The notes beneath the pieces are model-generated. The model saw only the letters and a list, made by a program, of their open reading frames with translations. It made no database searches and was not told the DNA's origin. A stretch of 9,600 nt of DNA. It comes from an uncultured Eubacteriales bacterium. GTDB taxonomy: Bacteria; Bacillota; Clostridia; Peptostreptococcales; Anaerovoracaceae. A program made the translations under genes and the position numbers. Positions 5,183-9,600 of this stretch are shown one piece after another. How positions within the stretch are numbered: position 1 is the stretch's first letter; each line of letters begins with the position of its first letter. The stretch is from the NCBI GenBank assembly GCA_902796875.1, contig CADBQT010000185.1, positions 1 through 9,600 of the forward strand, given 5' to 3'.

Positions 5183-6019
5183 ATGAAAACCAGAATTCTT
5201 TCAGGATTGATCATGGCCCCCCTTTTGGTGATCCTCATCATCGGCGGGTATGTGCTGTACGCCGGATGCTTCGTCATCGGCGTCATGGCGGTATACGAGC
5301 TTTTCAGAGGGTTCAAGGCGATGGACATCCACGCCAGTTTTCCCATTGCCCTCTGTTCATCCATCGCCCTTTACGCCGTCGGGCTTGTGGACCAGTATCT
5401 GACCGGCAAGGAGATCTACGCCTCCTTCGTCCTGTATCTGGCCTGGCTGTTCCTGTCCGTTCTGGCCAGCCTGCTCTATCTGTTCCGCATCGATGAACGG
5501 AAGCTGGAGGATGCCCTGGCGACCATCACGGGCATCGTCTACATCATCTTTTTCTGCTATCACATCGCATGGATCTCCACCTGGGGAGCCATGGATTATC
5601 TGGTCTGGCTGGTGGTCATCACCGCCTTCGGCACGGACATCATGGCCTACTTCTCCGGCTACGCTCTGGGCAAGCACAAGCTGTGCCCCAAGATCAGCCC
5701 GAAGAAGACCATCGAGGGAAGCATCGGAGGGACCCTCGGGAGCATCATCCTGTGCGGCCTCTTCGGCTTCTTCTTTGCCAAAGAACTGCTCATCCACTGC
5801 CTCATCGTCGGCCTTCTGGGTGGCGTCATCTCCCAGTTCGGCGACCTGACGGCCTCCGTCTTCAAGCGGAAGATGGGGATCAAAGACTACGGAAACCTGA
5901 TCCCGGGCCACGGAGGGATCCTGGACCGCTTCGACAGCGTCCTCTTCACCGGACCCCTGGTCTGTTACTACTTCACCCTGATCGGGGTGGGCTCCACGGG
6001 AATGTGGAACGTACTGTAG
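5183..6019 (+). CDS. cdsA: Phosphatidate cytidylyltransferase (CDP-diacylglycerol synthase)
   Basis: CdsA makes CDP-diacylglycerol from phosphatidic acid and CTP, the branch point for phosphatidylglycerol, cardiolipin and other phospholipids. The 278-residue protein is strongly hydrophobic with multiple membrane segments (I estimate seven to eight), the first at residues 5-28. It has the segment FGTDIMAYFSGY followed by PKISPKKTIEGSIGG, and near the C terminus the complete family signature SVFKRKMGIKD (225-235) continuing to PGHGGILDRFD (241-251), whose acidic residues are tied to metal and CTP binding. It starts 8 bases after uppS, with AGGA (5168-5171) 11 bases before ATG. Length is typical for Gram-positive CdsA. 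Confidence 0.96.
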   Translation: MKTRILSGLIMAPLLVILIIGGYVLYAGCFVIGVMAVYELFRGFKAMDIHASFPIALCSSIALYAVGLVDQYLTGKEIYASFVLYLAWLFLSVLASLLYLFRIDERKLEDALATITGIVYIIFFCYHIAWISTWGAMDYLVWLVVITAFGTDIMAYFSGYALGKHKLCPKISPKKTIEGSIGGTLGSIILCGLFGFFFAKELLIHCLIVGLLGGVISQFGDLTASVFKRKMGIKDYGNLIPGHGGILDRFDSVLFTGPLVCYYFTLIGVGSTGMWNVL

Positions 6020-6023
6020 GTGA
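6018..6023 (+). promoter_or_regulatory. Ribosome binding site deciding the dxr start
   Basis: AGGTGA, complementary to the 16S rRNA tail, overlaps the cdsA stop codon and sits 5 bases before the ATG at 6029. The in-frame GTG at 6020 lies inside this motif and has no RBS of its own, so 6029 is the better start. Confidence 0.7.
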
Positions 6024-6028
6024 GCCGG

Positions 6029-7195
6029 ATGAAGAGCATCGCCATTCTCGGAAGCACCGGTTCCATCGGGACCCAGGCGCTGGACATCATCGCCCACAAT
6101 CCGGACCGTTATCGGGTCTGCGCTCTTTCCTGCGCCCGGAGGACGGATGATCTGCGGCGCCAGATCCGGGAGTTTTCCCCGGAAGCGGTCTCCGTGGCGG
6201 AAGAGTCGGATGCAAAGGCAATCGCCGCCGAGTTTCCATCCCTCGACGTCTACTGCGGCAGGGAAGGGCTGAAGACCATCGCCTCCATGGAAGGGGCGGA
6301 CATGGTCCTCAATTCCCTCATGGGGATGAGGGGGTTGGAGCCTACTCTTGCGGCTATCGGATCCGGGAAGGACCTTGCCTTTGCGAATAAAGAAACCCTG
6401 GTGGCCGGAGGCCCGGTGGTGATGGACGCCACCCGGGAAAAGGGAGTCAGGCTCCTGCCCGTGGACAGCGAACACAGCGCCATCTTCCAGTCCCTGCAGG
6501 GAAATGAGGGGAATGGGATCCGCAGGATCCTCCTCACCGCGTCCGGCGGGCCTTTCCGTGGGTACACGCTGGAGGAACTGGAACACGTGACGCTGGAGCA
6601 GGCTCTGGCTCACCCCAACTGGTCCATGGGCAAAAAGATCACCGTGGACTCGGCGACTATGCTGAACAAAGGACTGGAGATCATCGAAGCCCGGTGGCTT
6701 TTCGATGTGCCTTTGGAAAAAATACAGGTCCTGGTCCACCCCCAGAGCGTCCTTCACTCCGCCGTGGAGTATGAGGACGGATCGGTGGTGGGACAGATGG
6801 GGCTGCCGGACATGCGCACCCCCATCGCCTATGCCTTTTCCTGGCCGGAAAGGCTGCCCATGACCGGGGACATGAAGCCGTTGGACCTCTTCGCCTATCC
6901 GGAGGGGCTGACTTTTGAGGAGCCGGACCGAAATGTGTTCCGGACGCTGGATCTTGCGGTGGAGGCAAGCCGCAGGGGAGGGACCTATCCCGTGTGCTTA
7001 AACGGCGCGGGGGAAGTCTTGGCGGAGGCCTTCCTGGCGGGACGGATCCGTTTCCTCAGGATCCAGCAGCTTTTGGAGGAGATCCTGAACAGTCATCGAT
7101 CCGGGGACGGATCCACCCTGGAAGGGATCCTGGAAGCCGATCGGCTGGCCAGGGAAGAAGCGGAAAAATGGATCCGCGGGGATGAGAGAAACTAA
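6029..7195 (+). CDS. dxr: 1-deoxy-D-xylulose 5-phosphate reductoisomerase
   Basis: Dxr (IspC) rearranges and reduces DXP to 2-C-methyl-D-erythritol 4-phosphate with NADPH and a divalent metal, the committed step of the MEP isoprenoid pathway and the target of fosmidomycin. The 388-residue product shows the NADPH-binding loop GSTGSIGTQAL near the N terminus, ANKETLVAGG, the metal-ligand block VDSEHS (Asp146, Glu148), TASGGPFR, PNWSMGKKITVDSATM, and NKGLE (213-217, third ligand Glu217). These correspond to E. coli Asp150, Glu152 and Glu231. The C-terminal segment LNGAGE (324-329) differs from the usual LNAANE, but the enzyme otherwise looks active. It begins 9 bases after cdsA, suggesting translational coupling, and supplies the pathway that ispG continues and uppS draws upon. 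Confidence 0.96.
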   Translation: MKSIAILGSTGSIGTQALDIIAHNPDRYRVCALSCARRTDDLRRQIREFSPEAVSVAEESDAKAIAAEFPSLDVYCGREGLKTIASMEGADMVLNSLMGMRGLEPTLAAIGSGKDLAFANKETLVAGGPVVMDATREKGVRLLPVDSEHSAIFQSLQGNEGNGIRRILLTASGGPFRGYTLEELEHVTLEQALAHPNWSMGKKITVDSATMLNKGLEIIEARWLFDVPLEKIQVLVHPQSVLHSAVEYEDGSVVGQMGLPDMRTPIAYAFSWPERLPMTGDMKPLDLFAYPEGLTFEEPDRNVFRTLDLAVEASRRGGTYPVCLNGAGEVLAEAFLAGRIRFLRIQQLLEEILNSHRSGDGSTLEGILEADRLAREEAEKWIRGDERN

Positions 7196-7213
7196 CAGAA
7201 CAGGGAACAGAAC

Positions 7214-8224
7214 ATGACCATCGTATACGCTATTTTGATATTTTGTCTTTTGATCTTCGTCCACGAGCTGGGCCATTTTCTGGTGGCAAAGGCCTGCGGG
7301 GTGAAGGTCAATCAGTTTGCCATCGGCATGGGGCCGGCCTTCTTTAAGAAGCAGAAGGGGGAGACCCTCTACGCCCTCCGGGTCTTTCCCATCGGCGGAT
7401 ACTGCGCCATGGAGGGAGAGGACGAGGATTCCGATGATCCGAGAGCCTTTAACCGGAAGCCTGCGTGGCAGCGGGCCCTGATCCTGGCCGCCGGTTCCTT
7501 CATGAACCTGCTGACCTGCGTGGTCCTTCTCATCATCATTTCTTTCTGGATGGGGCAGGCCACCACCACCATCGATCAGATCACTGCCGGATCCCCGGCG
7601 GAGAAAGCCGGGATCCAGTCGGGAGATACCATCGTCGCCGTCAACGGAGAGAAGATCGACAAGTGGGACGAGGTCATCGAATCTTTGGGCTACACCAAGG
7701 AAAAGACCGCTCAGGTCACCGTGGACAGAGACGGGGACCAGGTAGAGCTCACCACGGAACTGGAATACAACAAAGAACAGAAGCGGAACATGATCGGCAT
7801 ATCTCCGGTGATGGAGCACAATTTTTTCGCCGCCATCGGAGGGGGAATACGAAACACCTGGAATATGACCGTACTCATGTACGATATCCTGAGGCAGCTG
7901 TTTACGGGAGACGTCTCGGTCAAGGAACTTTCCGGACCCGTAGGGATCGTCTATGCGGTCAACGAGACGGCCAAATCCGGAGTGGTCTACGTCATCTATC
8001 TGGCGGCCCTGTTGAGTCTTAACCTGGCCATCATCAACATGCTGCCCCTGCCGGCCCTGGACGGGGGAAGACTGCTCTTCCTGCTGATCCGAAAGATCAC
8101 CGGCAAACGGGTGACGGACGAAATGGAGGGAAAGATACACTTTATCGGCATCATGCTCCTCCTCCTTCTCATGGTCTACGTCACCTTCAACGACGTGATC
8201 AAGTTTATCCTGCCCATCTTCTGA
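7214..8224 (+). CDS. rseP: Site-2 intramembrane zinc metalloprotease, RseP/RasP family
   Basis: Site-2 proteases cut transmembrane segments of anti-sigma factors and leftover signal peptides; the Bacillus counterpart RasP acts on RsiW and on cell-division and signal-peptide substrates. The 336-residue protein has a first membrane helix carrying the zinc motif HELGH (17-21), one PDZ domain (about 117-188, with GSPAEKAGIQSGDTIVAVNG), and the third motif NMLPLPALDGG (275-285), whose Asp283 is the last zinc ligand. A final hydrophobic helix ends the protein. The single PDZ form is normal for Gram-positives. It lies 18 bases after dxr with AGGGA (7202-7206) 7 bases before ATG. No sigma or anti-sigma gene is in the window, so its substrate here is unknown. 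The symbol follows common annotation; rasP or yluC would also serve. Confidence 0.94.
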   Translation: MTIVYAILIFCLLIFVHELGHFLVAKACGVKVNQFAIGMGPAFFKKQKGETLYALRVFPIGGYCAMEGEDEDSDDPRAFNRKPAWQRALILAAGSFMNLLTCVVLLIIISFWMGQATTTIDQITAGSPAEKAGIQSGDTIVAVNGEKIDKWDEVIESLGYTKEKTAQVTVDRDGDQVELTTELEYNKEQKRNMIGISPVMEHNFFAAIGGGIRNTWNMTVLMYDILRQLFTGDVSVKELSGPVGIVYAVNETAKSGVVYVIYLAALLSLNLAIINMLPLPALDGGRLLFLLIRKITGKRVTDEMEGKIHFIGIMLLLLLMVYVTFNDVIKFILPIF

Positions 8225-8228
8225 CGGC

Positions 8229-8234
8229 GAGGTG
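8229..8234 (+). promoter_or_regulatory. Ribosome binding site deciding the ispG start
   Basis: GAGGTG (8229-8234) has its GAGG core 5 bases before the ATG at 8238. The alternative in-frame GTG at 8232 lies within this motif and has no upstream SD, so the ATG is preferred. Confidence 0.65.
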
Positions 8235-8237
8235 GAT

Positions 8238-9332
8238 ATGAACCATAAGACGAAGAAAACAACACGTCGGGTCCTCTGCGGCGATGTGCCCATCGGCGGC
8301 GGAGCGCCCATTTCCATACAGTCCATGACCAATACCCCCACCGGGGATGTCAAGGCCACCACGGAGCAGATCCGCCGTCTCGAGGAGGCGGGATGTGAGA
8401 TCATCCGTCTGGCGGTGCCGGACATGGATGCCGCCCATGCCTTAAAGGAGATCCGCAAAAAGTGCCGGATCCCCATGGTGGCGGATATCCATTTCGACCA
8501 CCGGTTGGCCGTCGCGGCCATCGAAGCCGGGGTGGACAAGGTCCGGATCAATCCGGGAAACATCGGGGAAGAAGAGAACGTCCGCAGAGTCGTGGAAGCC
8601 GCCAGGAAAAACCACATCCCTATCCGGGTAGGCGTGAATTCCGGATCCCTGGAAAAACCCATCCTGGAGCGGGACGGGGGCGTGACGGCGGAAGGCCTTG
8701 CGGAAAGCGCCATGAACAACGCGGCCATCCTGGAGAGGATGGATTTCGAAGATATCGTCATCTCCCTGAAATCTTCCAACGTGCGGATGAACACGGAGGC
8801 CTACCGGATCGTCAGCGAGAAGACCGGTTATCCGCTCCACATCGGCGTCACCGAAGCGGGAACGCCGGCCAGAGGAAGGATCAAGTCGGCAGCCGGGATC
8901 GGCGCATTGCTTTTGGAGGACATCGGCGACACCATGCGGGTGTCTCTGACCGCGGATCCCGTGGAGGAAGTCCTCATGGCCAGAGAGCTTCTGGCCGCCC
9001 TGGACATTCGAAAGGAGGGCATCGAGATCGTATCCTGCCCAACCTGCGGGCGGACCCAGGTGGACCTTGAAGGGATCATCGCCCGGATCGAGGCCAGTCT
9101 GGCCCCCGTGCGCCGGCGGATGGAAGAGTCCGGTGACGGGGAGAAGAAGCATCTGAAGATCGCCGTGATGGGGTGCGTCGTCAACGGTCCGGGAGAAGCC
9201 AAGGAAGCGGATCTGGGCGTAGCCTGCGGCAAAGGCAAAGGCGTGATCTTCGCCGGAGGCGAGATCATCAAACAGGTAGAGGAGGAGGAGATCCCCGGGG
9301 AGATCCTCCGTTGGATAGAACAGACAGTATGA
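8238..9332 (+). CDS. ispG: 4-hydroxy-3-methylbut-2-enyl diphosphate synthase
   Basis: IspG (GcpE) is the [4Fe-4S] enzyme that reductively opens 2-C-methyl-D-erythritol 2,4-cyclodiphosphate to HMBPP, the next-to-last MEP pathway step; in Gram-positives electrons usually come from ferredoxin or flavodoxin. The 364-residue protein has the N-terminal TIM-barrel segments SIQSMTNTPT, MVADIHFDHRLA and DKVRINPGNIG, then the cluster ligands: CPTC (Cys267, Cys270), GCVVNGPGE (Cys313, Glu320). The Cys-Glu spacing of seven equals that of E. coli Cys305-Glu312. It is the short two-domain bacterial form. It follows rseP by 13 bases, and its last four bases (ATGA) overlap the start of polC, implying translational coupling. 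Confidence 0.97.
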   Translation: MNHKTKKTTRRVLCGDVPIGGGAPISIQSMTNTPTGDVKATTEQIRRLEEAGCEIIRLAVPDMDAAHALKEIRKKCRIPMVADIHFDHRLAVAAIEAGVDKVRINPGNIGEEENVRRVVEAARKNHIPIRVGVNSGSLEKPILERDGGVTAEGLAESAMNNAAILERMDFEDIVISLKSSNVRMNTEAYRIVSEKTGYPLHIGVTEAGTPARGRIKSAAGIGALLLEDIGDTMRVSLTADPVEEVLMARELLAALDIRKEGIEIVSCPTCGRTQVDLEGIIARIEASLAPVRRRMEESGDGEKKHLKIAVMGCVVNGPGEAKEADLGVACGKGKGVIFAGGEIIKQVEEEEIPGEILRWIEQTV

Positions 9333-9600
9333 TCGACATTCTGAGACAATCGATAGATTTTGACCGATACGACAGCTGTGGGCCGGAAGATCTTAAGGCC
9401 AGCATCAACAGCGCCAGCATGTCCCGGGACAAGCGGGTCCTTTCTTTGGAAATTTCTACCAATATTCTTCTGTCCGCCGCCGACATCGAGATGTTCCGCC
9501 GTCATCTGGTGAAGAGCATCCAGGGGATCCGGGAGGTGGAACTGACCATCGACTGCCCCCAGCCCATCAATCCGGTCAAGACCCAAACGGCGGAAAAGCC
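9329..9600 (+). CDS. polC: DNA polymerase III PolC-type alpha subunit, N-terminal fragment
   Basis: PolC is the replicative DNA polymerase with built-in 3'-5' exonuclease found in Bacillota. Only about 90 residues are in the window and the frame is open through the right edge. They look like the small N-terminal domain of PolC: MIDILRQSIDF, a segment resembling the family pattern in RDKRVLSLEISTNILLSAADIEMFRRHL, then REVELTID. No catalytic domain is visible, so identity rests on this weak N-terminal similarity and on position: polC commonly follows rseP-ispG in Clostridia. The ATG at 9329 overlaps the ispG stop (ATGA) and has no clear SD, fitting coupled translation. If the downstream sequence lacks the exonuclease and polymerase domains, this call is wrong. 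Confidence 0.82.
   Translation, partial: MIDILRQSIDFDRYDSCGPEDLKASINSASMSRDKRVLSLEISTNILLSAADIEMFRRHLVKSIQGIREVELTIDCPQPINPVKTQTAEK

Noticed and set aside
5357..6757. 466-codon open frame on the minus strand
   Set aside because: Antisense to cdsA and dxr; low-complexity, His/Asp/Gly-rich translation and no RBS context. A shadow of codon bias.
6998..8794. 598-codon open frame on the minus strand
   Set aside because: It lies antisense to the end of dxr, all of rseP and the start of ispG, which are unmistakable. Long antisense frames are expected from the GC-rich codon bias, and its translation has no recognisable domain.
1..9600. CRISPR array, tRNA, rRNA, insertion sequence or phage genes
   Set aside because: I found no regular repeat-spacer pattern, no tRNA-like cloverleaf, and no transposase, integrase or defence gene; apart from the small minus-strand unit, the DUF5688 gene and larB, the window is core housekeeping DNA.

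Overview
The window is about 9.6 kb of chromosome from a Bacillota (Firmicutes) bacterium, most likely class Clostridia and perhaps a Lachnospiraceae relative. Three things support this. The gene order pyrH-frr-uppS-cdsA-dxr-rseP-ispG-polC is a classic low-GC Gram-positive housekeeping cluster. The last gene starts like PolC, the Gram-positive replicative polymerase. The first full gene belongs to the DUF5688 family, which I associate mainly with Lachnospiraceae and neighbours. The coding DNA is fairly GC-rich, which makes long false antisense ORFs common; none of those is annotated here. Layout: positions 1-148 hold the unidentified end of an upstream transcription unit with one good and one weaker rho-independent terminator. 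After an AT-rich gap and a strong sigma-A-type promoter comes a single-gene unit for a DUF5688 protein (359-1210). Facing it on the minus strand is a very small transcription unit (about 1429 down to 1243) with a clear promoter, an RBS, a 28-codon ORF and its own terminator. Diverging from that promoter is a plus-strand promoter driving 5-formyltetrahydrofolate cyclo-ligase and larB (nickel-pincer cofactor synthesis). The larB-pyrH gap contains an imperfectly duplicated, hairpin-associated element, then an extended -10 promoter. The rest of the window is a tightly packed operon: pyrH (UMP kinase), frr (ribosome recycling factor), uppS (undecaprenyl-PP synthase), cdsA (CDP-diacylglycerol synthase), dxr and ispG (MEP isoprenoid pathway) around rseP (site-2 membrane protease), and the start of polC, which runs off the right edge. 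The operon links pyrimidine nucleotide supply, translation recycling, and envelope building. Dxr and IspG make isoprenoid precursors, UppS turns them into the peptidoglycan carrier lipid, CdsA makes the phospholipid precursor, and RseP is a membrane protease. PolC adds DNA replication. All operon genes look intact, with gaps from -4 to +28 bases. Most of the window is ordinary core genome. The least explained parts are the small minus-strand gene at 1299-1385 with repeats around its promoter, the duplicated element between larB and pyrH, and the DUF5688 gene.
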